Source of the DNA: Aphrocallistes beatrix
Taxonomy: Eukaryota; Porifera; Hexactinellida; Sceptrulophora; Aphrocallistidae
Assembly (NCBI GenBank): GCA_963281255.1
Contig: OY725501.1
Location: 1,155,674 to 1,219,673 of the forward strand
DNA: 64,000 nucleotides
Direction of reading: 5' to 3'
Shown: piece after piece, positions 21,666 through 33,581 of the stretch
Position numbering within the stretch: position 1 is the stretch's first letter
Layout of the letters: every line of letters begins with the position of its first letter
The notes under the pieces: model-generated
Databases searched by the model: none
Seen by the model: the letters and a program-made list of their open reading frames with translations, nothing else
Told to the model about the DNA's origin: nothing
Position numbers and translations under genes: made by a program

Positions 21666-22827
21666 TATATATATATATATATAAAATATATATATACAAA
21701 TTAATCGAGTTTTAATAGTAAGGATACACTACCCGGACAAAAGTATTTGCACACTTCATTATCTCATGTTATTTAAGGATACCGGAATTCGAATTTTTTT
21801 TAATTGTCTTAAAAGTAACTTCATAGGATAGGTTTTCACTCTGAGCTCGAATGATTTCATAATAATTAAGATTTTCCAAATTATTACCCCCCCCTATATC
21901 TTCCCTAACAATTGAAAATTTCGATCACATTTTAATTTTTTTTTTTAAAAATTTTTTTTCACCCTCAGTCTCAAAGTGGTTTATTTGATGATTTTATTAT
22001 TACTTAGATGATTTAGTATTTTATTAGACGTTTTAACCTAGTCTGTTAGAGCGTTGTAATTTTTCCATCATGTAATACATGTGTAACCAAGATCGAACCT
22101 CATTCATTCATTTTTTTCTTTTTGCTCCAGAAATATTCAATATTACGTTATCAATTAGTAATGATTGTTTTATTGTTTGTACTTGTGGTATATACTATGG
22201 ATTCTCTACTCATTTCCCTTGAAAAAGAGATATAACTCCACTTGATAAAGATGATGAAATCTTTTAAACAATAAAAAGTTTTACTCAATGAATTCTAGAT
22301 CTATTCTTTTACTATTTTGTATTTATTTTTAGCATTGTTGTTTAATCATTACAGTTAGATTTAGTGCCCAATAATTTGATCAAAACTCAAATTGATTTCA
22401 AAATATTTTATGAAAATACTAATATACTTTTTACATAATTAGAGTTTTAGCATACTGTCATTCCAGTGATGTCTTTCACCTCTTCGAGTAGCGATGCCCT
22501 CCTTGTTATTTGAGATGTTGGTGGCCCCAATTCTGGGGTCGATTCTGGTTCAATCTCTCCAGATTCTCTTGTTCAATCCTCCACCACCTCTACACCCAGT
22601 ACAATTGGACTTTCCAGGAATTTTTTTGATTTTGAATTATCTTCCCAGGAGGCAGCAGCTTCTTCCCACCAATCTCCTCCAACATCGAAAAAAGGGCGCC
22701 CATTTAGAAGACTTTTGGTGGGAATTAACACACCCTGCCCAAAAAGACTGTCAAACTGGATGAATCACGACCACATAAAAATGTAGGGCACCGACTTCCT
22801 AGGAGAGGATATATATCCGATATATCA

Positions 22828-24934
22828 GTGCCTAGAATGTCCACTAAATCACAAATGTCATGCCATTATCCAACCTCTAACCGCATTGTTTCGGTTGGTG
22901 CACATAGGCCTAGAGGAATGCGGTTACTTGACATGGACATTCTGTCCGATGTTTTCGCGTGTCTCAAATGTTCGGACTGCGGAGGTCACTTAGAACTTTA
23001 CGAACATCCGTGGGAACATGGATGGAATACGCGTTTTTTTGTGAAATGTAGCCGTTGTCTCCTAGTTGTTTCAGAGTTTCCTTCCTCCAGACCTCTTGAG
23101 AAGCCAAGGAACGAAACATGTGTCAATGTTTCCCTTCCAGTCAGAGAAATGACGGATGTTACTATGCGTTCCGTACTCGCTGTACTCTCTACTGGAATGT
23201 CCTGGAGAGATCTCTACAAGTTTTCCACAATCTTTGATATGCCTCCACCTCTTAGACATATGCCTACGCGATATATCGAACGCTTGGATACCCTTGGAAC
23301 CCAGGCATGCCATATCTCTATGCTCTCCGCAGCTCAGAATTTGAGATCGCGAGTCGACGCACAACCATCTCCTGAGTCTAAAGCGATCAATGTTATCGTT
23401 AGCTGTGACAGTTCCTGGAAGACTCGAGGCTTTTATTCCAACATTGGCTTCGGATCTGTTATTTCCACAGTGTCGAAGAAGGTTCTGGATTTCGAGCTTC
23501 TTAGTCGGCTTTGTGAGAAGTGCGGAACATGGTCAGCGGCAAAGCGAGAATCTGAACCCGAGAAGTACAGTCAGTGGCTTGAATTACACCGGCCTCATTG
23601 CATGAAAATTTTTGAGGGATCTTCGCAGGCAATGGAACCAGAGGCAACTCGACGCATTTGGGCTCGGTCTTGCCTATTCGATCTTTGTCGGGGGTGGTGA
23701 TTCTAAAGCATATCAAGCTGTCTCTAGTATGAATCCTTATCAATTTATCAAATTAAGTAAGCAGGAGTGTACCACTCATGTAACAAAACGACTTGGAAAA
23801 CATTTAAAAAAGATAAAAAATAACACGAAAAACCATACATACATACAACATCACCTAACAGAAGACAAGGCAAATTATATTTCATCTAATTATTCGACTG
23901 TAGTCTTCCAGAATCGGGGTAAATCAGCGGATTCTATTTCACAGGCCTTATGGATTTTAGTTTCTCACGTCGCAGGAGATCATAATAAATGTCCAGATGG
24001 GTCAGCATCCTGGTGCCGATGGAAACTAGCCGAAACTACTGGTTCAATCGCTCCCCCAGCTGTTACAAATTTTTCCACCTTGGAAATTGCGAAAGTTGAA
24101 GAGACATTCCAACTATTTGCTATCGAGTTTTGTAGTCATCTCACTCATGGTTTGAATCAGAATGCCAATGAATCACTCCATAATACTATCTGGAGTTTGA
24201 TTCCCAAGAGTCGATACGTGTCTCCACAGTCAATTCGTGTTAGCGTCAAGTTTGCTATCCTGATTTTCAATGAAGGCGAAGCTTTTATTTATAAGCTCAT
24301 GGCAGAGCTAGGATTGAATCCCTCTGAGAATATATACTTTAAAGCAATGAACCGCGAAAATGAACGCAGAAGGAATGCTAGTCGTCAGGTCGGGGCCAAT
24401 GTCCAACGACGAAGGAGGCGTCTTCGTAATATGAAGCTACATCGTGAAAGAGATATACAGAAAAAAGAGGGTGGGCCAAGTTATTTAAGTTCATCATTTG
24501 GTTCAGAGAGTAGTGTTGGAATATATTCTGGTCCTAGCTCTTCGAGAGGTCGTAGAACTTCTCTTCGTGGAACCAGGAAGGTTGTAACACGAGGAAAGAC
24601 ATCGATAACAGCACGCGAAGAGAGGAATATCGTTTCGGTTTCTTCTCTTCGGTCCAAGAGGAGTCTTTTTAGCTCGTCAGATGAGTCTCCAGGGTATCAT
24701 AGCTCTGTTGAGGATATTTCTAGTCCTAGTGACGTTAGTGAGGATGACAAAACGTGCTATTTGTGTGACCTTGAATATCACCCAGTTCTCAATAAGCGTC
24801 AAATTGGTCGTAAAGAGAGTGTTGATTGGCTCAGATGTGTTAGGTGCTCTGGATGGTGGCATTTTTATTGCGTGGATGAGTCAAGAGTCAAAGACCGCAA
24901 TCAATGGATTTGCGAAGTATGTCCACAGAAATAA
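22828..24934 (+). pseudogene. Kolobok/Mutator-like transposase with C-terminal PHD finger, one frameshift
   Basis: The first frame (22828-about 23665) has LKCSDCGGHLELYEH...CSRCLLV (zinc-binding), INVIVSCDSSWKTRGFYSN (first catalytic Asp region), SKKVLDFELLSRLCEKCGTW and FEGSSQAMEPEATRRIWARS. The second frame (from about 23670) continues LAYSIFVGGGDSKAYQAV (second Asp), then KCPDGSASWCRW, NANESLHNTIWSLIPK (Glu region) and a basic, Ser-rich linker. It ends in a C4HC3 PHD finger, CYLCDLEYHP...WLRCVRCSGWWHFYC...WICEVCPQK (24750-24931). One single-base shift within about 23660-23680 separates the frames. Upstream, 22467-22760 codes a Ser-rich segment with a KKGRPF hook in a third frame, perhaps the true N-terminus. 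Fusion of a PHD finger suggests chromatin-guided targeting (inference). Confidence 0.8.
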
Positions 24935-25234
24935 TATGATTTCCATTCCAAAATTCACAGGTTTATTTATAAACCAATTCCAGGTTTAGATATAAACCGA
25001 AATGTACATTATGATAGAATCTCTTTTACCTAGATACAATTAGGGAAAGCTAATCTGATACATTTCCAAAATCCTATTCAATAAACTAGGTGATATTAGT
25101 ATAAGCACAATAAAAGCGTTGGAAAAATAGCAAAAGTAAAGGTTATCAAGGGAATAATTGCGAATAATACTTCAAAATAAGTTAAAATTTAGATAAAGTT
25201 CAGAATTGGTTGATGTCCGGGCAATTAAGTACCT

Positions 25235-25623
25235 GGGGCCTTATTCACTAAGAAAACTTAAGATTTGCTTAACTTTATATAACTTTATATAGTGGAAATT
25301 TGAAGAGTTGCATTACGATTTGGGTAAATAGATGTTCAATGATACCAATAGAAATATAAAATACCTAAATACTGGAAATATTCCAAGTCACTCTCGAAAT
25401 ATTCGTGATGTCATACTTAAGTATTATGACGTCATACTTAACTTAAAATATTACGTAACTTTCTGAAAAGTTTAACAAATGAGTCAAAATTTGTCAAGCA
25501 TTTCAATTGTACCACTTAAAATTAATAGAGTATGCAATCAATTTGATTTCTTTAAAAATCTCTTCCAATTTTGAAGATTTAAAAGTTAAGCAAATCTTAA
25601 GTTTTCTTAGTGAATAAGGCCCC
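25235..25623. mobile_element. MITE with GGGGCC ends, inside the Kolobok-like element
   Basis: GGGGCCTTATTCACTAAGAA at the left is repeated inverted at the right over about 38 bp (through TTAAGATTTGCTTAACTTT). No clear duplication of the target. Confidence 0.75.
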
Positions 25624-25874
25624 TGATATATAAAATTACATTAAATAATATACTAATATAGAGGTTCCTCAAGGAACCTTCTGTCAAAAAACACATATTT
25701 CTCGAGCTATCATTGCTTTTACTGTTATACAAATCCTATGCTGGGGAACTTTGAATACATGTAAAAAGGGTGATCCTGATCAAGAAATATGAGTCACTTG
25801 ATTACTTTATCCAGGAAAATCTTACTATTGTTGCTATTAATGCACATAAAAAAATGGTTCAATTTCCTTAAAAA

Positions 25875-25923
25875 ATGTCGAAGTTATGGCCTTGGATCTT
25901 TTCCAAGGCCATAACTTCGACAT
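25875..25923. repeat. Perfect hairpin, 22-bp stem, 5-nt loop
   Basis: ATGTCGAAGTTATGGCCTTG + GA pairs without mismatch to TCCAAGGCCATAACTTCGAC + AT across the loop TCTTT. It lies in the non-coding 3' half of the Kolobok-like element. Confidence 0.95.
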
Positions 25924-27301
25924 TGGAACTTTAAAATTTGTACAAAACCCCCCTTTTTTCGGGGAAAACAAGACATTTCTCTTTATCTTAGGATCTAAAT
26001 GCCCAAATTCTTAGCTCTTAACTGCTAATATACATTTATACCGCTAAATATACATGATTCATTAATAACAATTGCTTCGTATACAATGGAATGTTGATTT
26101 TTTTAATTTATTAGCATTTGATGACGCAGCAAAATCAGAAAATACTAACTTGAAAACTAAAAGTCGTAGACTCTTGTTCTAACTTCCTAATATACTTTTG
26201 AGATGCCCCTCTTTCACTATAAACGAATAGATTTAACATTTTATATCAATTAACATGGATTACTATTCTCAAATTTTTGAAAACATTCGGGACTTCGGGC
26301 CTCAGCGAAATCTAGCCATTTATAAAAGATTTTTCAATATTTATCATTAATTTCACTTCAAATATGTTAAAATAATGTAGTTCTATGATATTATACACCT
26401 GCAAACGCATTTCGTCGTCATTTATTACACATTGTACATTATCTTGAATCGATTAACTTTAAATCCTTATATCTCATAACTTTAAAATTCAAAAATTAGT
26501 TGTCTTTAAATAATTAAATGTCAAATTTGCCTTGAGATATAAGGCTGAAATTCATAGTAGTTGTTCAATATCATTGTGCGATAAACGTAGGACCACCAGA
26601 TTTCATATCTTATAACTTTGCGATTTTATTGCTGATTTTCAAAAAAAAAGGGGTTTTTTCGCCGATTTTGGCACTTTTTTTCAAATCTCTATAAAATGAA
26701 CGATTTTTGTAATTTTAACTTTCTTCTGGTCCTAGGCGATAGCAAATATGATAGACTATATATGAATCAATTTTGAAAGCATTTGCTCCAATGGTATGTT
26801 CAAAACAATTCACAGAGTGAAAAATTCTCCACTATTAGGATGTGCTAGAAAAAAAAAATTTGGCATGCGTTATTATTTTTTAAAGAAGATACCTCCCCAC
26901 GCTTAACATCTTATATATCTCTCTTCTTGCTGTAAGCCAAACCTAAGGATTTTTCGCGGGCGGTATCCTTAATAATAAAATGAGTCTATTCATCAAGATT
27001 AAAACTCCTAAACGGTAAGTGATACAACTAATCTTGTTTCGGATTCGAAATCTTTGCATTCGATTTAGTTTTTGTAGGACATTTCTAATCATTATTAATT
27101 CCGAATGTTTTCAAATTATCAATCACTGCCACCGTGTGCCACACATGTCCCTTTTTATTACTATACATGATGGTGATATATATCTCCTTGTGCCACAGGT
27201 TGATAACTTTATACATTGGGTTGAGCAATTTATTAGAAATCTTCAACAATTACTAATTCGAATGTGAAGATTTTGAATCTTAAATCAGCAGACTCTTAAT
27301 T

Positions 27302-27404
27302 GTAGAATGCCCAGCATTTATATGGCTTCAGTGTCATAGAAAATGGCTGGGAGACATCCGCGATATCGGGAACACTGTGTCCCCTTTCGGCATTCTACGA
27401 TTAA
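27302..27404. mobile_element. Small insertion with inverted GTAGAATGCC ends
   Basis: TGTAGAATGCCCAGC at the left and TTCGGCATTCTACGA at the right, ~105 bp, absent from the sister MITE at 13873-14325, where the flanking sequence is continuous. Confidence 0.5.
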
Positions 27405-27509
27405 TAGCTCTTAGAGTTTGATTACTTTTTCGTTCATGCAAAGATTCAATTTAGTACTATTTGTATGGGGAATAATGTAGTGTCCAAATACTTTCGTCCG
27501 GTTAGTGTA

Positions 27510-27541
27510 TATACACATTAATCGAGTTTTAATAGTAAGGA
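27510..27541 (-). mobile_element. HLE-1 head only
   Basis: ATTAATCGAGTTTTAATAGT + AAGGA after a short TA run, right behind the Tc1-type MITE. Confidence 0.8.
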
Positions 27542-27718
27542 TAAACAAAACTTTCGCCCTTATACTCCACCTGGATGCTGTGCCCCACCATAAGAAAATC
27601 CTGGATACGCCAGAATCGATGCGGACTCAAAAAAATTGAGCATAACCCTAAACATTTCAATTAATAAAAGACGTAAGCAATAATATTTGAAAACATAATC
27701 AGTATATGATTGACTTAC

Positions 27719-28345
27719 CAAAGAACAAATGATGCGATCCAATCAAACATATAGATGTACACAAGACAGAACTAGCCGTTTTTTCAAAATGAATCTTTTT
27801 CATTTTTCGCATGTCATCTGTAATTAAATGAACAACATATATATCACCTTCCTTAGAAGACAAAACAAGTTTATCAGGTTCAGAAAGATATGTATAACGA
27901 GAACAGTCCAATGAAATTACAATATTTTCGTCATACTCCATGGGAAAATCGGTATTGTTATCAGTAAATGAATTGAGTGATAAACCATAGGACGGAACTC
28001 CTTGATTAAGATGAATAACACAATTAGCTCCTAAAACTAACACACCACCAATTGGCTTATATAGAGAAATTAGACCAAAAGAATCACATGGTAAACTAGG
28101 AACTGACCAAATTACCGGATTAGATTGATCATTTAGATTAAGTGATACAGCTAAAAGCTTGACATTATCTTTTCTAGATTTAACAATACCAATCCAAGTA
28201 TTAATAGGGGAATATAAAAATACTAAAGTTGGTTCACCATATCCATGTAAAAACTGAAAATCCAAAACATTGGACAAGGAAATATCAATATCTTTAAGAT
28301 TTATAACATATGAATGTAATGGTGAAGGAAAAGAGGTGTCTTGAC
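27719..28345 (-). CDS. CPSF1: CPSF1, coding exon 2
   Basis: 627 nt, residues 170 to 378. It starts with GT (completing Gly) and reads QDTSFPSPLHSYVINLKDID, VLDFQFLHGYGEPTLVFLYS, NPVIWSVPSLPCDS, KPIGGVLVLGANCVIHLNQG and ends TSICLIGSHHLFFG. Human CPSF1 has the matching LPSYIIDVR, LQFLHGYYEPTLLIL and PIGGVVVFAVN in the same order. The acceptor TTCAAATATTAG has a good pyrimidine stretch and a CTAAC branch-like motif upstream; the donor is TTTG before GTAAGTC. This is part of the N-terminal MMS1_N-type propeller region. The true 5' end lies 68 nt above the first ATG of the frame. Confidence 0.95.
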
Positions 28346-28746
28346 CTAATATTTGAAGAAAAGAAGTTAGTTTAGGAATGTATTATTTTTAAATCGTATA
28401 ATATTGGGGAACAATATTCTGAAGTGGTGATTAATCATTACTTTTGAATCCATAGTGATAAATGGATTAAAAAGAGAAATATGTACTATTAGCTATGAAA
28501 TTAAAAACAATACTATAAGTCTGAAAATAAAAATATGCATAATTATATTTATCACATCAAGAAATTAAATGATGAGTAAAAGGGAAATACAATAAAGCTA
28601 ACTATAATAGCCACCAAGGACTGCACAAAAATGACCGTTATTTAAAGGCGATCAATTGACCTCCATATAATTGTAAAGTCAAAGAAGGGGTATTATTTAG
28701 TTACTCGAGGGCCGCACAACCTTAGACTTGTATTGTGCTTGATGAC

Positions 28747-28889
28747 TCAGGGGCGTAGGAACCTAATTAATATTGGTCCGTAACAGCAGGTATTCTACTC
28801 AGAGAAAAATATTCATCCTGCTGCTTCTAGCCTGAGTGTAGCTTTTAGAAAATTATTGGTCCGGCAGCTGCGAACCTGTTCCTACGCCA
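28747..28889. mobile_element. Short hAT-like MITE, degraded
   Basis: CAGGGGCGTAGGAACC at the left, GTTCCTACGCC near the right, with ATTGGTCCG recurring inside. No convincing 8-bp duplication (TGACT is shared by the flanks). Confidence 0.35.
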
Positions 28890-28989
28890 ATGTGACTGTA
28901 TTTTACTCATATGGTGTTTAACGAGGAAGATTTAATACGGAAGATCATGTATATGACTCACTACATACTTTGCTTAATTATAGAAAAGT

Positions 28990-30746
28990 CTAATGCGATA
29001 TCTGACATTGTTTCTGTTTGCACAAAGTGTCAATGTCTGCTCGTGTATTTGATGTCGCAATCCGCAAGACTCCTGATAGATGATTATCTGTTAAGAGTGA
29101 TCTAGACTTGCTTTTGACATTTTTCATCATTGAGAACAGCTGTTCACAGGAATTAGTGCTGCCAAATAAGGAAATGAACTTTAGGGCGTGTTGTGATAAA
29201 TTAGGAAATATACTAGCTGATTGAACATATTGACCGTAGAATGTCACAAGGTCAGTCTCTGCAAAAGCTCTCTTCATCTCAGAAATATTCTGCATTTCAA
29301 TTAGTTCTAGTTGGAACATATCGGGAGCATTCGTGGCATCAATTCCAAACGGATCTGCAAACAACTTCATTTCAGTAAATCTGTCACTAAAGTCCGAAAA
29401 TCTTAGTTCAAATTCATTGATTAAGTAGTTGATCAGTGCGGAATACTTAACATGATCCACTGTTTCACTTTGTCTTGTAGATAAAGTTGAGAAATGCACA
29501 ATATTTTTCAAATTAAATTGTTGATGAAATAACTGTAGCTTGTTAATGAACGCTTTGAAATGCTCATACAGGTTGTTAATGAATTGCTTTTTTCCTTGCA
29601 GTTTCAGATTTAATTCCATGAGATACTTGGTAATGTCAACTAGGAATGCGAGATCATTCAACCACTGATCATCATCCAGAAAGCTTGCATCCTTTCCTTT
29701 GATGGTAATGAATGTTTTTATTTCTTCAAGTAGTGACCAATATCTGGCTAGAGTAGACGCTCTACTGAGCCAGCGAACATGACTAAAGTAAATAACATCG
29801 TTATTGTCTGACCCTACCTCTGCAAGAAATGCTTGGAATTGTCTGTGATTGAGTCCCTTCGACCTTATAAAATTGACTGAATTAACAACATTCTCCATCA
29901 CATGTTTCATTTCTAAGGTCTTTGCACAAAGTTGTTCTTGATGAATAATGCAATGGTATGTCATGATAGGAAAGGGCATTGATTTGAGCATTAGGCTGAC
30001 AAAAGCTTTGTGCTTTACAGTCATAGCAGGAGCTCCATCAGTTGTTAGACCACTTAGCTTATCATCTGCAAGGTTGAATTTCGTAAAAACACGTTTTACT
30101 TCATTGAAAATATCTAGTCCGGTGGTTGTGTCTTTCATTGGACCTCGTACAAAAATTGCCAGTTGAGCTGTATCGCTTACATCGGTGCTTTCATCAAGGG
30201 CTAAGTTGTAAAATTTGCAAGCATGGAGCCGTTTAATTAGTGAAGATTCGATGTTGGATGTTAGATCATCTACTCTTCTAGCAACAGTTTGGTGTGAAAG
30301 ACTGGTGCTCTCTACTGTAGACTTCTTATCTGGGCATGCCACAGATACAAATATGTCCAAGCAATCTTTTACAAATTCCCCTCCAGATAATGGTTTTCCT
30401 CTCTTGGCTATCGCTTCTGATATTAGAAAGCTGATCTTAGTTGCTGTTTCAGAACTTAATTTAGCAGTTTTGAAGTAAGATTGTTGACTGGTAACGCTAG
30501 CTTTCAACAGATTCACCCGATCGATTCTAACCTGCCCTGTAAGGTTGTAAATTTAACGGCATGTTTAGTAGAATAGTGTCGTTTGATATTATATTCTTTG
30601 AATACGGATATCTTCTCCTGACATATCAAGCACAATAAGCACTCATTGTGCTCTACAACGAAAAAGTCAAACGTCCAAGAGGATTTGAAAACTCGACATT
30701 CATGATCAATTTTCCTTTTCTTTCCAATACTTACGGGAGTGGACAT
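28990..30746 (-). pseudogene. hAT transposase, ZBED5/GTF2IRD2-like, one frameshift
   Basis: The N-terminal frame (30746-about 30535) has HNECLLCLICQEKISVFKEY and NIKRHYSTKHAVKF, a BED finger C-x2-C...H-x4-H. The second frame (30516-28990) gives TSQQSYFKTAKLSSETATKI, EAIAKRGKPLSGGEFVKDCL, LALDESTDVSDTAQLAIFVRG (first Asp), GLTTDGAPAM (second Asp), YHCIIHQEQLCAK, SHVRWLSRASTLAR and the C-terminal FGSTNSCEQLFSMMKNVKSK (Glu, dimerisation). A shift near 30520-30540 (LQGR then RIDRVNLL) separates the two; otherwise 508 codons are open. It lies in CPSF1 intron 1 on the same strand as the host gene. Confidence 0.88.
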
Positions 30747-31057
30747 ATTTGCAAATAAATAATTGGATATAGTTTCAGATTGTATATTACTTGTAAGTAT
30801 TTGGAATTTAGGGAATTTATATGAGCTATTCTAGTTGAGAGAATCCCTTATGTGTTTGATCAATATATGATCCAATGAGATTATACAGTAAGTTATGTAT
30901 ATCACACCCTTCTTAAAATGGTTTCAATCGATTTGGTTTTGCAGAATTAAGTTTCTTGGGTTTCACTCAATTAAGTATCACTAGAAAACTGGGAACAGTT
31001 CCCTAACATGTCGGCGGGCCGGATTGTGGCCCGCGGGCCGTAGGTTGGACAAGCCTG

Positions 31058-31744
31058 ATTTAAAAGGTCGTCACATGTACAGCGGATTGGTGTATAAAAT
31101 GGCAGTAAAAGCAGGTTCCACTGTATGTTTAAATATTATTTCACTATCCATATTTGCCATTAAGCGACCATCACTCGATATGGTTTACACCAAATTTGGA
31201 GATCGGAATTTTTACATTCCAAGTTGTTACTAGGGAGGCACCAAAATTAATGGAAATTTGATGCTGAGCATCAAAATTTTCTATCATTTGAAAGGTTATA
31301 TCTTAGTTTCAAAACCGGCGATTTTTATAGTTTAGGGTCAACGACGGGGTCGTGTCAAATCACCTTCTGATATTCCGATTTTTGTAAACTTTTAGTATGT
31401 TACTCTTAAGACATGATACAACGGAAAATGCAGTAAAACAATTTCTTTGGGGGTCATGCACCATATTGACCTGGCTAATATGTTAATTCGGATTAAAGTA
31501 AAAAGATTGAACAGCCATTGCAACACAGGAAAATAGCAACAGTCTGCGAATTTTAAATAACGCTCAAAAGTTAATTAAAGACAGTTCAGAAACTGTCAAA
31601 AATTGTCCTGAATTGGTAAATTGTACAGAGTAGATGATTTATCACAATTCTGATAAATTAGTTTGTGTATTTGATCACACATTTGTATCGGTTGTTGATA
31701 CATTTCTAAGCTCTATCTTGCTAGTTTGGAGACCTAAGTCCAAT
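31058..31744. other. No gene recognised
   Basis: AT-rich intron sequence; no motif or inverted end I can defend. Confidence 0.3.
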
Positions 31745-31898
31745 TTTAATTCCATGATGAGTAGACATTTTGGTCTAACCGCAGTTAAAACTTAGTGGAG
31801 CCATGGTCAAAAGGCCTACACATGCCAAAAAGAATCTTTCTATGCCTGGCAGTTTCTACAAACAATTTGTTGCATATATATACGTGTATATATATATG
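31745..31898 (-). mobile_element. HLE-1 copy J, TA-proximal half
   Basis: TTCCATGATGAGTAGACATT, GGAGCCATGGTCAAAAGG and GGCAGTTTCTACAAACAATT correspond to the second half of a minus-strand HLE-1, diverged. A Tc1-type MITE follows in its TA run. Confidence 0.75.
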
Positions 31899-31900
31899 TA

Positions 31901-32354
31901 CTGCCTGAACAAAAGTATTCATACACCCCATAATTCCCCATATAAATGGTTACAATATACTGATTTATTTAGCGAGTTAAGGTATCTAATTGGTAAGAGA
32001 TACACTTAATTTGAATTCAAATTCGAATTCTCCACATTCAAATGACCCACTTTATAATTTTTCTACTTAATTACTCTTCTTCAAGATCAAATATTTTCAG
32101 CATTTGCTTTTCTATGCCACATGTCACGAGTGATCACCATTGTATATGATGGCATTGGTGGTATGAGGTGGCACAGTTAATTTTTAACCTTGTGGGATTA
32201 TACAAAGTGAGTAATTCGAATATGGAGAATTCGAATTTGTAGTTAAATTAAGCGTATTTCTTACCAATTCAATACCTTAACTTGCTAAAAAAATCAGTAT
32301 TATAACAATTTGTATGGGGTATTATGGGGTGTACGAATACTTTTGCTCAGGCAG
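31901..32354. mobile_element. Tc1-type MITE, family c relative
   Basis: Ends CTGCCTGAACAAAAGTATTC and inverted GAATACTTTTGCTCAGGCAG, TA flanks, long inner arms. Confidence 0.85.
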
Positions 32355-32375
32355 TATATATATATATATATATAT

Positions 32376-32470
32376 AAGCGGCTTCGCTTGCTTGCGCTGC
32401 GCGGCTGGCAGACACAAAGTGTCCGCCTGAGGCGCCCTTTGGGCTCCTGGGGTCACAATGATTTATTTTT
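32376..32470 (-). mobile_element. HLE-1 copy K, tail only
   Basis: GCGGCTTCGCTTGCTTGCGC, the CAGACACAAAGTGTCCGCC hairpin and the AGGCGCCCTTTGGGC hairpin; the body is missing after about 32470. Confidence 0.75.
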
Positions 32471-33224
32471 ATCTTTATTTTCAAAGTGCTAACACTTTAG
32501 TATATTCGCAATGTCCGTTGAATAAAATACATACAGAATCCTTATATAACAAATTTCAAATTAAACAAAATAATGACTCATAAAAAATGTCCCGCGAGCC
32601 GCAGGTTGAAGACCCCTGGTCAGGACTATACGGGGGATGAGGGAGGCATTTTAATCCTAAGTCGTCAATTGCAACCATTGCCTTAGAGCTTGCAGTGCCA
32701 CGCCACGTGTCAATTTGCCTCGCCTCTCACGTTCTTTTACGGCTGTCAAGTACAAAATTGGATTGAGAATTCAAATATTGCATCAAATCCAACGACTTAT
32801 TTTAATAGAATGCTGCAGAAATTTATAATGTGGTTTTTGCAATACACAAAAACAGCTTCTGGAACAATTTTCTGGATTTCTGCACTCAAGCCTTTATGAA
32901 TTATTGTCATATTCGCTGCTTCATCATATATTTGGCCGCGACAGGCTGAAATATCAATATCAAGCCTTATAAGTAGTACATCTTTAATGGTATTTGCAAT
33001 CTTCTCTTCAGTAGTTGAAACGGGTCGAAAATGGTCCCCATATTCCTATTATGTGGGTATTGTTGGATTTGTTGCTAAAATACTAGTAATAGATTATACT
33101 CTCAGCTAATTTATGAGAGATTATCATTGAGGACAAGTTACTTCATAGTGAACTGCTACTTTAAACAATTTAAATAAGACCAAAAGTAACTTTGTTACAG
33201 ATCGTCTTAAACTATCTAAAAAAA
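32471..33224. other. hAT end remnant and plain AT-rich sequence
   Basis: At 32590-32618 CCCGCGAGCCGCAGGTTGAA + GACCCCTG is an outward hAT terminus; its partner was not found. Nothing else is recognisable. Confidence 0.45.
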
Positions 33225-33232
33225 GGCATAGT

Positions 33233-33579
33233 AAGGCTGGATTCGGTTAACCGCCGTCAATCACGGTTAACGGTTAACAAAATTTTGGATCGGTTAGCCG
33301 TTCTGGTTTATTTTCTAAATATTCAGACTAATTTCATTGTTTTTCGATGAAGATTCATGAATATTAGTTCTAAAATTTTGATATTACAATATTATTACAA
33401 TTTTTCTAACCAAATAGTATATTTCGAGACCACTGAAGATTGTAAATTTTTCAATATCAGGTTAAAGTCGACAAATCCATATTTATACTAATTAATATTG
33501 ACATCGGTTAACCGGTTAACCGCTCTGGAGGAAACCAAAATAACCGACCCCAAATATCAGTTAACCAACCCCAGCCCTG
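33233..33579. mobile_element. hAT MITE, 8-bp TSD GGCATAG(T/C)
   Basis: Left AGGCTGGATTCGGTTAACCG, right TTAACCAACCCCAGCCCTG, flanks GGCATAGT (33225-33232) and GGCATAGC (33580-33587). GGTTAACCG blocks repeat inside. It inserted into the outer tip of the foldback that starts at 33582. Confidence 0.8.
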
Positions 33580-33581
33580 GG

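Larger units (their letters stand above)
20081..21724 (-). mobile_element. HLE-1 copy G, carrying two Tc1-type elements
   Basis: Terminal hairpin (CAAGCGCGCTTTGCATGC, one change) at 20081, head ending AATAGTAAGGA at 21724. The body has TGACGTCA at about 20281 and 20440. Its TA microsatellite holds two elements, 20587-21181 and 21206-21665. Confidence 0.85.
21777..26968 (+). mobile_element. Kolobok-like element, 5.2 kb, TTAA flanks
   Basis: TTAA at 21773-21776 and 26969-26972; inverted ends GGATACCG (8 bp). It holds a transposase ORF with a PHD finger (22828-24934) and about 2 kb of AT-rich 3' sequence. TTAA targets are used by Kolobok and piggyBac; the transposase motifs point to the former. 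A related right end (GGGCGGTATCCTTAA) is at 40149-40163. Confidence 0.8.
21727..27507. mobile_element. Tc1-type MITE of family a, split by a Kolobok-like element
   Basis: Left piece CACTACCCGGACAAAAGTAT (21727-21772), right piece from about 26973 to CTTTCGTCCGGTTAGTG at 27507, TA flanks. The right piece aligns inverted with 13873-14325. A further ~105-bp insertion lies at 27302-27404. Confidence 0.8.
11365..27718 (-). other. CPSF1: CPSF1 intron 2 (16,354 nt)
   Basis: Donor GTAAGTC directly after the exon 2 base at 27719, acceptor TATAG at 11365-11369. It joins codon phase 1 to phase 1 and restores Phe-Gly-Ser-Arg-Leu-Gly, as in human. Nearly all of it is transposon: HLE-1 copies, hAT and Tc1/mariner MITEs, a LINE cut by a Tc1 element, and a 5.2-kb Kolobok-like element. 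Confidence 0.9.
28700..31057 (-). mobile_element. hAT element (Charlie8/ZBED5-like)
   Basis: The right end GTAGGTTGGACAAGCCTG, read inward CAGGCTTGTCCAACCTAC followed by GGCCCGCGGGCC, is a typical hAT end of the Charlie8 type. The left end is blurred; GAGGGCCGCACAACC near 28706 is probably subterminal. The transposase remnant fills the middle. Confidence 0.75.
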
